Of a stretch of DNA of 64,000 nucleotides, positions 1 through 9,035 are shown piece by piece. The translations under genes were made by a program, and so were the position numbers. The DNA comes from Serratia proteamaculans (GTDB lineage Bacteria > Pseudomonadota > Gammaproteobacteria > Enterobacterales > Enterobacteriaceae): contig NZ_SWDE01000001.1 of NCBI RefSeq assembly GCF_013337185.1, forward strand, positions 930,001 through 994,000, in the 5' to 3' direction. Numbering within the stretch: the stretch's first letter is position 1; each line of letters starts with the position of its first letter. The notes beneath the pieces are model-generated. The model was not told where the DNA came from and did not search any database. It saw only the letters and a program-made list of their open reading frames with translations.

Positions 1-74
1 ACGAGCCCCTGTCACGCCTGGCCCAGGCGTTTATCGCCACCCTGGAGTCGGTGCAGATCCACTGGTCGCGCTAA
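1..74 (+). CDS. 3' end of an unidentified protein (possibly a LysR-type regulator)
   Basis: An open frame enters from the left edge and stops at TAA 72-74, giving 23 C-terminal residues that end HWSR. The short tail (..FIATLESV..) resembles the last helix of LysR-type effector domains, and such a regulator would fit upstream of the catabolic operon that follows. This is too little sequence to identify the protein. A 6-bp hairpin (74-88) directly follows the stop but has no T-run. Confidence 0.4.
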   Translation, partial: EPLSRLAQAFIATLESVQIHWSR

Positions 75-130
75 GCGGTTTTACCGCTCTCTGTGGCGCC
101 GCTCTCCGGCGTGATGACGCTATAACTCAT

Positions 131-171
131 TCACCTGCTCCATGGGTTAACATTTTGTTATACGCAGGTGA
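131..171. promoter_or_regulatory. Nested inverted repeats upstream of the DUF917 operon
   Basis: An 8-bp inverted repeat, TCACCTGC (131-138) and GCAGGTGA (164-171), has half-sites about 33 bp (three helical turns) apart. Between them lies a second inverted repeat, TAACA-TTT-TGTTA (148-160). Both sit in the 214-bp gap before the gene at 289 and could be operators for its regulator. This is read from symmetry only; no known motif was matched. Confidence 0.35.
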
Positions 172-288
172 TAAAAAGTAATGCGACATTTTACCAGACC
201 GCCCCCTAGTATCGAATTCCGGTAGCGCAACTATTCATAGATTATTCATTCAAGCGCAATCTCACCGATACTTTCAGGAGCACAGACC

Positions 289-1380
289 ATGGGGCGTGTT
301 TTAACACTTAATGATGTGGAAGCCGCGGTAAAAGGCGGTTCGGTATTTGCCTGCGGCGGTGGCGGTTGGGTAGCCCACGGCCTGGAACTGGGCCGACTGG
401 CGGTCACTATCGGCCGCCCGGAGCTGGTCAGCCTCGACGAATTGGCCGATGACGCCTGGATAGCCACCGCAGCAGCCATTGGGGCCCCCGGCGGCCTGAC
501 CGACTGGCAGATGCTCGGCGTCGACTACGTCAAGGCGGTGCAACTGGTGCAGCAACAGCTGGGCGCCCCGATCGCCGGGCTGATAGTCGGCCAGAACGGC
601 ATGTCCAGCACCCTCAACGGCTGGCTGCCTGCCGCCGTGCTCGGTTGCAAGGTAGTCGATGCAGTCGGCGATCTGCGCGCCCATCCGACCGGCGATATGG
701 GCTCCATCGGCCTGGCTTCCAGCCCGCAGCCGATGATCCAGGCCGCCGTCGGCGGCAACCGCGCCAATAATGCCTATATCGAACTGGTGGTGAAAGGCGC
801 CACGGCCAAAGTGTCGCCGGTACTGCGCAAGGCGGCCGACATGTCCGGCGGCTTTATCGCCAGCTGTCGCAACCCGATACCGGCCGCCTATGTGCGTCAA
901 CACGCGGCACTGGGGGGCATCAGCCAGGCGATCTCATTGGGTGAAAGCATTCTGGCAGCGCGGGGCAACGGCGTGGTTGATACCATTTGCCGTCATACCG
1001 GGGGCCAGATTATTGGCAGTGGCGTGGTGGCTACCAACAGCCTGCGTTATACCGAAGAGGCGTTTGACGTCGGCATCGTGACCATTGGTCAGGGTAAGGA
1101 TCTGCGCCGCATCCATATCATGAACGAACATATGGCGGTGGAAGATGCACACGGTGAACGGATCGCCAGCTACCCGGACGTGATCACCACGCTCGACAAC
1201 GCCGGCAACCCGATCAGCGCCGGGCAACTGAAGCCCGGCATGGAAGTGGTGATTTTCCATATGCATCACTCGCAGTTCCCCCTCTCGTCATCGGTGACCG
1301 ATCCGGCGGTCTATCCTCCGGTGGAGAAAACCCTGGGGATCGATTTGCGCAGTTACCTGCCGGCAGGAGATGCCGCATGA
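289..1380 (+). CDS. DUF917 protein, S-methyl thiohydantoin desulfurase family
   Basis: 363 aa. AGGAG at 276-280 lies 8 nt before ATG. The N-terminal pattern (a short helix, then GGSVFACGGGGW at about residues 16-27) and the full length match PF06032 (formerly DUF917), now named for S-methyl thiohydantoin desulfurase, and related to hydantoinase/oxoprolinase-like proteins. Family knowledge places it late in ergothioneine breakdown, acting on the thiohydantoin made by thiourocanate hydratase. That fits here, since its stop overlaps the start of a urocanase homologue (ATGA, 1377-1380). No signal peptide is seen, so it should be cytoplasmic. A general hydantoin-processing role remains possible. 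No methyltransferase or hydantoinase lies in the window to complete the route. Confidence 0.8.
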   Translation: MGRVLTLNDVEAAVKGGSVFACGGGGWVAHGLELGRLAVTIGRPELVSLDELADDAWIATAAAIGAPGGLTDWQMLGVDYVKAVQLVQQQLGAPIAGLIVGQNGMSSTLNGWLPAAVLGCKVVDAVGDLRAHPTGDMGSIGLASSPQPMIQAAVGGNRANNAYIELVVKGATAKVSPVLRKAADMSGGFIASCRNPIPAAYVRQHAALGGISQAISLGESILAARGNGVVDTICRHTGGQIIGSGVVATNSLRYTEEAFDVGIVTIGQGKDLRRIHIMNEHMAVEDAHGERIASYPDVITTLDNAGNPISAGQLKPGMEVVIFHMHHSQFPLSSSVTDPAVYPPVEKTLGIDLRSYLPAGDAA

Positions 1381-3029
1381 AAAGAACCTTTGAGGTGACC
1401 TCTGGCAGCCAGCTGCGCTGCCTTGGCTGGCGGCAAGAGGCGCTGCTGCGCCTGCTGGAAAACGTGCTGGCGGTCGGTGAAAACCCGGATGAACTGGTGG
1501 TGTACGCCGCGCTGGGCCGTGCGGCGCGCGACTGGCCGTCACACGATGCCATCGTTCACGCGTTAAAAACCATGCGTGAAGACCAGACCCTGCTGGTGCA
1601 GTCCGGCAAGCCGATTGGCCTGCTGCAAACCCACGCCAACGCCCCGCTGGTGATCATGGCCAACTGCAATATGGTCGGCCAATGGGCGAAGGCGGAAAAC
1701 TTCTACCGCTGGGAAAAAGAGAACCTGATCTGCTGGGGCGGCCTGACCGCCGGAGACTGGCAATATATCGGTTCGCAAGGGGTGATCCAGGGCACCTATG
1801 AAATCTTCTCGCGCATTGCCGAGCGGCATTTCGACAACGATCTGCGCGGGCGCTTTATCCTTACCGCCGGTCTGGGTGGCATGGGTGGCGCTCAGCCGCT
1901 GGCAGGCACCCTGGCCAACGCGGCAATTCTGACCATCGAGGTCAATCAGGCCAGCATCGACAAACGGCTGAAAAACGGATTTTTGCAACACCAGGCGGCC
2001 GATCTCGACCAGGCACTAATGATGATCGCCAGCGCTCAACAGCGTAAACAAGCCCTTTCCGTCGCGTTGCTGGGCAATGCCGCCGAAGTCTACCCGGCGA
2101 TCCTGGCGCGCGGCGTGATCCCGGATATCGTGACCGACCAGACCGCGGCGCATGACCTGGTGTACGGCTACGTTCCCGCCGGTTACAGCCCGGAACAGGT
2201 GGCCAAACAGCGCGAGGAAGACATCAATGCGCTGATGGACGCCAGTCGCCGCTCTATCGTTCAGCATGTGCAGGCAATGCTCGGTTTTATGGATCGCGGG
2301 GCGGTGGTGTTCGACAACGGCAATCTGATCCGCACTCACGCCCATCAGGGCGGTGTTGAGCGCGCCTTCGAGATCCCTATTTTCACCGAGGCCTTCCTGC
2401 GGCCGCTGTTCTGCCGCGCTATCGGCCCGTTCCGCTGGATCGCCCTGTCCAACAACAGTGACGATATTCGGGTTATCGATGACTACTTGCTCGAGCGCTT
2501 TGCCGACAACCGTATCGTCAGCAACTGGATCACCCTGGCGCGTCAGCATGTGCCCTTTGAAGGCTTACCGGCGCGTATCGCCTGGCTCGGCCACGGTGAA
2601 CGCACCGAGCTGGCGCTGGAAGTCAACCGCATGGTGGCAGACGGCCGCCTGTCCGGCCCGATAGCCTTTACCCGCGATCACCTCGATGCCGGGGCGATGA
2701 CCCATCCGAATATCATGACCGAAAAAATGAAGGACGGCTCCGATGCGATCGCCGACTGGCCGCTGCTCAACGCGCTGGTCAACTGCGCCTCAATGGCCGA
2801 TCTGGTGGCGATCCACTCCGGCGGCGGCGGTTATAGCGGTTATATGACCAGCTCCGGCGTTACCACCATCGCCGACGGCAGTGAGGCGGCGGCACAACGC
2901 CTGCAACTGTCGATGACCAACGACACCAGCACCGGCGTAATGCGTTACGCCGATGCCGGTTATCAGGAGTCGCTGGACGAGATCGCTGACAAGTCCTTGC
3001 CCTATATCTCACTACCTCGCGGAGAATAA
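1377..3029 (+). CDS. Urocanase-family hydratase, probable thiourocanate hydratase
   Basis: 550 aa, full length for the urocanate hydratase family. It has the glycine-rich NAD+ motif TAGLGGMGGAQP at about residues 163-174 and the late block DGSDAIADWPLLNALVN followed by HSGGGGYSG. The segment after that block differs from ordinary HutU: CASMADLV stands where HutU has TASGATWV-like sequence. Ordinary HutU hydrates urocanate. Lying between a DUF917 protein and a MIO-less lyase, this copy more likely hydrates 2-thiourocanate. It overlaps the preceding gene by 4 nt, and its TAA shares one base with the next ATG (3029). It is probably cytoplasmic. Substrate choice is inference. Confidence 0.78.
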   Translation: MKRTFEVTSGSQLRCLGWRQEALLRLLENVLAVGENPDELVVYAALGRAARDWPSHDAIVHALKTMREDQTLLVQSGKPIGLLQTHANAPLVIMANCNMVGQWAKAENFYRWEKENLICWGGLTAGDWQYIGSQGVIQGTYEIFSRIAERHFDNDLRGRFILTAGLGGMGGAQPLAGTLANAAILTIEVNQASIDKRLKNGFLQHQAADLDQALMMIASAQQRKQALSVALLGNAAEVYPAILARGVIPDIVTDQTAAHDLVYGYVPAGYSPEQVAKQREEDINALMDASRRSIVQHVQAMLGFMDRGAVVFDNGNLIRTHAHQGGVERAFEIPIFTEAFLRPLFCRAIGPFRWIALSNNSDDIRVIDDYLLERFADNRIVSNWITLARQHVPFEGLPARIAWLGHGERTELALEVNRMVADGRLSGPIAFTRDHLDAGAMTHPNIMTEKMKDGSDAIADWPLLNALVNCASMADLVAIHSGGGGYSGYMTSSGVTTIADGSEAAAQRLQLSMTNDTSTGVMRYADAGYQESLDEIADKSLPYISLPRGE

Positions 3030-4372
3030 TGATGAATAAAAGCACGGTTCCGCCCATCGCCCCCCTGCTGGTCGCCGATTCGGCCGTCACGCCACGTAAA
3101 AGCAGCGGGCGCAAAGCGATTGCTGCCGCTTCTATCGGCAACGCGCTGGAATGGTATGACTTTTCGGTATACGCCTTCTTCGCGGTGTATATCGCGCAGA
3201 ACTTCTTCCACCAGAACGATGCGGGCACCCAACTGTTTGAAGCCTTCCTGGCCTTCGGTCTCGGCTTTGTTATTCGCCCGCTCGGCGCTTTGGTGATCGG
3301 CGCTTATGGTGACCGGGTCGGCCGTAAGGCGGCCCTGACGCTCACCATCATGACCATGGCGGTCGGCACCGCCATCATTGCCTTTGCGCCGCCGTACAGC
3401 GCAATCGGTATCGGTGCGCCGCTGCTGATCCTGTGTGGCCGGGTGCTGCAGGGCTTTTCCGCCGGTGGCGAAGTGGGCGGCGCAGCGGCATTTTTGATCG
3501 AACACGCCCCGGCGCACCAGAAAGGCCAATACGCTTCCTGGCTACAGGCCAGCATGGGTATCTCCAATATCCTCGGCGCGCTGGTGGCAACGGCGGTCAC
3601 CCTGACGCTCAGCCACGAACAGGTCGGTGACTGGGGATGGCGCATCCCATTTATCATAGGCCTGTCGATCGCGCCGATTGGCCTGTGGATGCGTAAAACG
3701 CTGGAAGAAACGCCGCTGTTTGCCGAAGAACAGGCACGGCAAAAGCGGGAACCACACACGCCGGAAATGCCGTTATTGCTATTGTTCCGCACTCACCGCC
3801 GCGCGGTACTGCTCGGCACCGGGTTGTCTATCCTGTGGGCTGTAAGCATTTATGCGCTGATTATTTATATGCCGATCTATGTTCAACGAGTGATGCACTT
3901 TGAGAGCCACCAGGCGTTTTTGGCTGCGCTGATCGGCAACTGCTTTATGGTGGTGTGCTGCGTGGCGGCCGGGACCTGGTCGGACCGTATTGGCACCCTG
4001 AAAATCTTGCGGGCCGGAGCGCTGTTGCTGTTGGTGGCCAGTTACCCACTGTTGCTGTTGCTTGATGCCTACCACACCACCGCGATGCTGATCCTGGTGC
4101 AAACGCTGTTTTGCATGCTGGTGTCGCTGTTCGTCGGCGTGGCACCTGCAGCGTTGTCTGAACTCTTTCCCACCCAGGTGCGAGCCAGCGGCATGTCGGT
4201 GTCCTATAACCTGGCGGTGACGGTGTTCGGCGGCTTTGCCCCGGCGATCCTCACCTGGCTGACCCAGAATACCGGTACCCGTTTCGCACCGGCCTGGTAC
4301 GTGATGATCGCCAGCCTGCTGGCATTATTCACCCTGTATTTGATCGCCCGCCACCCGGCGCGACAGCCCTGA
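3029..4372 (+). CDS. MFS transporter, metabolite:H+ symporter (MHS) family
   Basis: 447 aa with about 12 hydrophobic segments. The N-terminal block GNALEWYDFSVYAFFAVY and the loop 2-3 motif GAYGDRVGRK are typical of MHS symporters (ShiA/ProP/KgtP relatives). It starts at ATG 3029 inside the stop of the upstream hydratase, so it is translationally coupled, with GGAGA just upstream. Its place between the cytoplasmic hydratase and a lyase with a signal peptide suggests that it imports ergothioneine or, if the lyase works in the periplasm, thiourocanate. The sequence does not show the substrate. Confidence 0.8.
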   Translation: MMNKSTVPPIAPLLVADSAVTPRKSSGRKAIAAASIGNALEWYDFSVYAFFAVYIAQNFFHQNDAGTQLFEAFLAFGLGFVIRPLGALVIGAYGDRVGRKAALTLTIMTMAVGTAIIAFAPPYSAIGIGAPLLILCGRVLQGFSAGGEVGGAAAFLIEHAPAHQKGQYASWLQASMGISNILGALVATAVTLTLSHEQVGDWGWRIPFIIGLSIAPIGLWMRKTLEETPLFAEEQARQKREPHTPEMPLLLLFRTHRRAVLLGTGLSILWAVSIYALIIYMPIYVQRVMHFESHQAFLAALIGNCFMVVCCVAAGTWSDRIGTLKILRAGALLLLVASYPLLLLLDAYHTTAMLILVQTLFCMLVSLFVGVAPAALSELFPTQVRASGMSVSYNLAVTVFGGFAPAILTWLTQNTGTRFAPAWYVMIASLLALFTLYLIARHPARQP

Positions 4373-4423
4373 ACACCGCGTCATAAAAACATCATAATAA
4401 TCAATAATAAGGGGTCATTTATC

Positions 4424-6070
4424 ATGCCAGGAAAATTCGCCTTATCGCTGCTTGCTGCGCTGACGTTCGGTTACAGCCAGCTTGGATTGGCCACCGTCAC
4501 GCTCGACGGCCACTCGATTACCCCACAGATGATCGCCAACGTCGCCGATGGCGAAGCGGTGGCCGTCGCCCCTGCCGCCATAAAACGCGTGACATTGTCA
4601 CATCAGGTTCTGATCGAGGCAGCGAAAAATGGCTTGAAAATCTATGGCCTTACGGTCGGCGTTGGGTTAAATAAAGACCGGCCTATGGTCGACGTACATG
4701 GCAAGCTGACGCAAGAGGTCATTGAGGCGTCGAAAAAATTCAACGTCGGCCTGCTGCATGCCCACTCAGGCGGTATCGGTGAACCCATGAGCATCCGCAT
4801 GGCACGTGCCACCCTGGTCACCCGGCTCAATGGCTTGCTGAGCGGTGGCGGCGGTGTTCAACCGGCGATTGTCGACGCCTATGTCGCTTTCCTCAACAAA
4901 GGGATTACCCCGGTGATCCCGGCGGGCGGTTCGGTGGGTGAAGGCGATATCACAGTAATCAGCCATGTCGGGCTGGCGATGCTAGGCGAAGGCGAGGTGT
5001 ATTACCAGGGCAACAAAATGGCCGCCATGGCGGCGCTGCAGAGCAGCAAAACGCCGGCCATCACGCCCTACGCCAAAGACGCACTGGCGATCCTCAGCTC
5101 CAATGCCTATTCCGCCGCCAGTGGCGCACTGGCGCTGGATTCGCTGGCCCATCTGATGCAGGTCAATACCCTGACCTATGCACTGAGTTTGCAGGCACTG
5201 AACGGCAACGTCTCGCCGTTTCTGGCCAATACCCTGGCGCTGCGGCCCTATCCGGAAGTCGCGGCAATGGGGAAAAACCTGCGCGAACTGCTGGTCGGTT
5301 CCAGCCTGTGGCAGCACGACGACAGTCGCCCACTGCAGGATCCGCTCAGCTTCCGCTCCGGCGTCTATTTGTTAGCGGAATTGCAGCGCAGCTATCAATC
5401 GGCCTATGACCAGTTGCTGGTGCAGTTGAACAGCTCCGACGATAACCCAGGCGTGGCGCTGGGGGTCACACCGCCATCACAAAGCCCCCAGGAAGCCGTC
5501 GGCTACGTCAGTGAAGGCAACCTTCAGGGGGCCGTACTGCCAAGCGCCAATTTTGAGCCACTGCCCTGGGTGCTGGCCTTCGAGCAGTTGGGGCTGGCAC
5601 TGGCACACAATTCACTGGCCAGCGCCCAGCAGGTGGTGAAACTGAATAACCCGGCGTTTACCGGCCTGACCCGTTTCCTTGGCACCGATCATACCGTGCA
5701 TGCCTTTGGTGCGATGGAGAAACCGGTGATGATGCTGGCAATGCGCAATAAAGAGCTGGCGATGCCGGTGTCGCTTGATTACTTCCCGGTGGCCGGTGAT
5801 ATCGAAGATATTGCCACTAACGCCCCGTCGGTGGTTGAGCGCGTTCAGCAGCAGGTGGATAACGCCTATCAACTGCTGGGTATCCTGCTGGTGCACGACG
5901 CCCAGGCGGTGGATTTGCGCCAGCAGCGACACAACGGCTTTACCCTCTCCGCGCCGACAGCGGCACTCTACGCGGCGGTACGCCAGCAGGTGCCGTTTAT
6001 CGAAACCGACCGCCCACTGGCACCCGACTTCGCCGCCGCAGAGCAGGTGTTGCGCCAATACGGCAAATAG
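4424..6070 (+). CDS. Exported aromatic amino acid lyase homologue lacking the MIO triad; probable ergothionase
   Basis: 548 aa. The N-terminus (MPGKFALSLLAALTFGYSQL, cleavage near GLA) is a clear Sec signal peptide. The rest is the HAL/PAL fold: YGLTVGVG at 74-81 corresponds to the HAL YGxNTGFG loop, followed by a SSDDNPG block. Histidine lyases carry GSVGASGD, whose Ala-Ser-Gly cyclises to MIO; here residues 168-177 read GGSVGEGDIT, so no MIO can form. Ergothionases, which eliminate trimethylamine from ergothioneine to give thiourocanate, are known MIO-less members of this fold. The neighbours support that role. An exported form would put the first step in the periplasm. It is the last gene of the operon, followed by a strong terminator. 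Confidence 0.75.
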   Translation: MPGKFALSLLAALTFGYSQLGLATVTLDGHSITPQMIANVADGEAVAVAPAAIKRVTLSHQVLIEAAKNGLKIYGLTVGVGLNKDRPMVDVHGKLTQEVIEASKKFNVGLLHAHSGGIGEPMSIRMARATLVTRLNGLLSGGGGVQPAIVDAYVAFLNKGITPVIPAGGSVGEGDITVISHVGLAMLGEGEVYYQGNKMAAMAALQSSKTPAITPYAKDALAILSSNAYSAASGALALDSLAHLMQVNTLTYALSLQALNGNVSPFLANTLALRPYPEVAAMGKNLRELLVGSSLWQHDDSRPLQDPLSFRSGVYLLAELQRSYQSAYDQLLVQLNSSDDNPGVALGVTPPSQSPQEAVGYVSEGNLQGAVLPSANFEPLPWVLAFEQLGLALAHNSLASAQQVVKLNNPAFTGLTRFLGTDHTVHAFGAMEKPVMMLAMRNKELAMPVSLDYFPVAGDIEDIATNAPSVVERVQQQVDNAYQLLGILLVHDAQAVDLRQQRHNGFTLSAPTAALYAAVRQQVPFIETDRPLAPDFAAAEQVLRQYGK

Positions 6071-6096
6071 TCCCTGATTTTCCTCTCCCATTCTGA

Positions 6097-6130
6097 ACGC
6101 AGGGCGCTCCACGGTGCCCTGCGTATTTTT
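6097..6130 (+). terminator. Rho-independent terminator after the lyase
   Basis: A perfect 9-bp stem ACGCAGGGC (6097-6105) / GCCCTGCGT (6116-6124) has a 10-nt loop and is followed by ATTTTTG. It closes the 289-6070 operon. The rest of the gap to 6368 is AT-rich and probably holds the promoter of the gallate transporter gene. Confidence 0.85.
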
Positions 6131-6368
6131 GCTTCAAATAAACAAAACTCATACCTCGTTAATCATTTTCCGGCAGACACCGGCAGCCACAGTCCCTAAC
6201 GTGGTAACTGAGCCGTCAGCCAGAAATCACACAATTAGCTGTTTTCTATAAAATAAATGATATAAATATTCTGACAATGCCCACTGACGCTCATTCAATA
6301 CGTTTCCGGCCTGCAACCAAAGTTTTAATCCGATCACATATTAATAAAAAAAACAGAGAGCGTACCCG

Positions 6369-7748
6369 ATGAGCAACCGCAACATTGTCGACGTCAAAGC
6401 GTGGATTGATTCCCGCCCCATTTCCGGCTATCAGTGGCTGGTATTAATTCTGTGTTTCGTGATCATCATGTTTGATGGTTATGACGCCGCGGTGATGGGT
6501 TTTATTGCCCCTGCACTGATTGAAGACTGGGGGATTTCGCGTGCCGAAATGGGCCCCATCCTCGGGGCTGCGATGTTTGGCGTCGCTTTGGGAGCGCTGA
6601 TCGCCGGCCCCTATTCCGACCGTTTTGGCCGCAAGAAGGTACTGCTGCTATCCATTCTATGCTTTGCATTGTTCAGCCTGCTGAGCACCTTCGCCCGCAC
6701 CCCGCTGGAAATGGCCCTGCTGCGTTTCCTTACCGGCCTGGGCTTGGGCGCGGTGATGCCCAACTGTGTCACGCTGGTGTCAGAGTATATGCCCGAGCGC
6801 CGCCGCGGCCTGATGATCACCCTGATGTACAGCGGCTTTAATATCGGGTCCGGTGCCGGCGGGTTTATCGCCGCCGGTATGCTGCCGCACTACGGCTGGA
6901 AAGCGGTGCTGTTCTTCGGCGGTATCATGCCGCTGGTGCTGCTGCCACTGCTGGTCTGGATCCTGCCGGAATCGACGCTGTATATGGTGGTACGCAACCA
7001 CCACAAGGACAAGATTGCCCAAATCCTGCGCCGCGCCGGCGGCGTGTTCAGCGCCGGAACCACCTTCATACTGAAAACCCCTGTGATCCCAAAGAAAGCC
7101 CGCGTACTCCAACTGTTCAGTCATGGTTACGCCAGGGGCACTCTGGTGCTGTGGCTGACCTATTTTATGGGGCTGTTCGTGATTTACCTGCTCAACGGTT
7201 GGCTGCCGACCATCGTGCGCGGCGCCGGTTTCTCACTGGAGCGGGCGGCGATAATCGCCGGTCTGTTCCAACTGGGCGGCACCCTGGGTGGCCTGCTGGT
7301 GGGTTACCTGATGGACCGCTTCGTCGCCAAACGGGTGATCGGACTGTTTTATCTGATGGGCATGTTCTGCCTGCTGTCACAGGGTATCTGGGGCTTTGGC
7401 CCAACGCCGCTGGCGGTGTTGGTCTTTGTTAGCGGCATCTGTATCAACGGAGCGCAAACCGGTCTGCAGGCATTCTCACCGGCATTCTACCCCACCGAAA
7501 TGCGGGCCACCGGCGTCAGCTGGATGCACGGCATCGGCCGCAGCGGCGCCATTATCAGTTCGTCAATGGGCGGCGTATTGCTGGGTATTTTCCCCGGAGC
7601 CACCAGCATTTTCATCATCCTGGCGATCCCGGCGTTACTGGCGGCGATCACTATCATTAATCATCAAAAGGCACATCCGGCTGAAATGGTTAAAGGCATC
7701 GATATTACCGATCTGCCTGCGTTGTCACGCACCATGAATAACCGGTAA
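6369..7748 (+). CDS. galT: MFS aromatic acid:H+ symporter, probable gallate transporter
   Basis: 459 aa, 12 predicted membrane segments. DGYDAAVMGF (36-45) in the first segment and GPYSDRFGRKK in the loop between segments 2 and 3 are diagnostic of the AAHS family (PcaK, BenK, MhpT, GalT), where the DGxD residues are essential for aromatic acid uptake. It is the first gene of a cluster whose later members are gallate enzymes, in the same relative place as galT of Pseudomonas putida. It therefore likely imports gallate with protons across the inner membrane. The gap to galA is 24 bp, so they are probably cotranscribed. 4-Hydroxybenzoate or protocatechuate transport cannot be excluded. Confidence 0.8.
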   Translation: MSNRNIVDVKAWIDSRPISGYQWLVLILCFVIIMFDGYDAAVMGFIAPALIEDWGISRAEMGPILGAAMFGVALGALIAGPYSDRFGRKKVLLLSILCFALFSLLSTFARTPLEMALLRFLTGLGLGAVMPNCVTLVSEYMPERRRGLMITLMYSGFNIGSGAGGFIAAGMLPHYGWKAVLFFGGIMPLVLLPLLVWILPESTLYMVVRNHHKDKIAQILRRAGGVFSAGTTFILKTPVIPKKARVLQLFSHGYARGTLVLWLTYFMGLFVIYLLNGWLPTIVRGAGFSLERAAIIAGLFQLGGTLGGLLVGYLMDRFVAKRVIGLFYLMGMFCLLSQGIWGFGPTPLAVLVFVSGICINGAQTGLQAFSPAFYPTEMRATGVSWMHGIGRSGAIISSSMGGVLLGIFPGATSIFIILAIPALLAAITIINHQKAHPAEMVKGIDITDLPALSRTMNNR

Positions 7749-7772
7749 TTCTTATTAATACAGAGGTAGACG

Positions 7773-9035
7773 ATGGCTAAGATCATTGGCGGACTGGCGG
7801 TGTCACACACCCCAACCATCGGTTTTGCAGTAGACCACAACAAGCAGAACGAAACGGCCTGGGCACCGATTTTTGACGGTTTCGCCCCAATGCAGCAATG
7901 GCTGGAAGAGAAAAAACCGGACGTGTTGCTGTATGTCTTCAACGATCACGTGACCTCGTTTTTCTTCGATCACTATTCGGCATTCGTGCTCGGCATTGAC
8001 GACAGCTACGCGGTGGCCGACGAAGGCGGCGGCCCGCGTGATTTACCGCCGATTCGAGGCCATGCGGCGCTGTCGCAACATATCGGTGCCAGCCTGATGG
8101 CCGACGAGTTTGATATGTCGTTCTTCCAGGATAAACCTCTCGACCATGGGTTATTCTCCCCACTGTCCGCCCTGCTGCCGTGGCAGAACGGCTGGCCAAT
8201 GCAGGTGGTGCCGCTGCAGGTCGGGGTGCTGCAGTTCCCGATCCCTTCCGCCCGCCGCTGCTACAAGCTCGGTCAGGCGCTGCGCCGGGCGATCGAAAGC
8301 TTCCCGGAAGACTTGCGCGTCGCGGTGGTAGCCACCGGCGGTGTCTCGCATCAGGTGCATGGCGAACGTTGCGGTTTTAATAACCCGCAGTGGGACGAGC
8401 AGTTTGTCGACCTGCTGGTTAATGATCCGCAGCGCCTGACCGAAATCACGCTGGCGGAGTATGCCACCCTGGGTGGGCTGGAGGGCGCGGAGGTGATCAT
8501 GTGGCTGATTATGCGCGGTGCGCTGTCGGCCAACGTCGAAAAACTGCATCAGGCCTACTATCTGCCCTCCATGACCGGTATCGCCACGCTGATCCTGGAA
8601 AATCAGGCGCGTGAGGCACCGGTAGATGTCCATCAGCGCCAGCGCGACAAAATCAACCTGCAACTGGCGGGGGTTGAGAAACTGCCGGGTACCTATCCCT
8701 TTACCCATGCGCGCAGCCTGAAAGCCATCCGTATCAACCGTTTCCTGCACCGGCTGATCCAGCCGGCCTGGCGCGAACGTTTCAATAACGCCCAGCAGGC
8801 GCTGTTCGACGAAGCACAGCTCACCCCTGAGGAACAACAACTGTTGCGCGAACTCGACTGGCGCGGACTGATCCATTATGGCGTCAGTTTCTTCCTGTTG
8901 GAAAAGCTCGGGGCGGTGGTTGGGGTATCCAACCTGCATATCTACTCGGCGATGCGTGGCCAGACGCTGGAAGAATTCCAGCAAACCCGTAATCAGCAGG
9001 TGTTGTATTCCGTCGCGGGGAAAGCGCCAAAATGA
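7773..9035 (+). CDS. galA: Gallate dioxygenase
   Basis: 420 aa, the same length as P. putida GalA. It is a class III extradiol dioxygenase in which a LigB-like N-terminal catalytic domain is fused to a LigA-like C-terminal domain. Metal and active-site candidates are His12 (AVSHTP), FNDH near residue 58, and GGVSHQ in the middle. It uses Fe(II) and O2 to open the gallate ring, giving 4-oxalomesaconate. AGAGG precedes ATG. Its stop overlaps the next start by 4 nt. Protocatechuate 4,5-dioxygenases are usually two separate, shorter subunits, so the fused form favours gallate. Confidence 0.88.
   Translation: MAKIIGGLAVSHTPTIGFAVDHNKQNETAWAPIFDGFAPMQQWLEEKKPDVLLYVFNDHVTSFFFDHYSAFVLGIDDSYAVADEGGGPRDLPPIRGHAALSQHIGASLMADEFDMSFFQDKPLDHGLFSPLSALLPWQNGWPMQVVPLQVGVLQFPIPSARRCYKLGQALRRAIESFPEDLRVAVVATGGVSHQVHGERCGFNNPQWDEQFVDLLVNDPQRLTEITLAEYATLGGLEGAEVIMWLIMRGALSANVEKLHQAYYLPSMTGIATLILENQAREAPVDVHQRQRDKINLQLAGVEKLPGTYPFTHARSLKAIRINRFLHRLIQPAWRERFNNAQQALFDEAQLTPEEQQLLRELDWRGLIHYGVSFFLLEKLGAVVGVSNLHIYSAMRGQTLEEFQQTRNQQVLYSVAGKAPK

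Noticed and set aside
74..88. Terminator after the partial gene at the left edge
   Set aside because: The stem is only 6 bp and no T-run follows, so it was not listed as a terminator.
1377..6070. Calling the urocanase and lyase homologues hutU and hutH
   Set aside because: The lyase lacks the MIO triad and has a signal peptide, the neighbours are not hut genes, and a genuine hut locus under HutC operators exists at 24586-29634.
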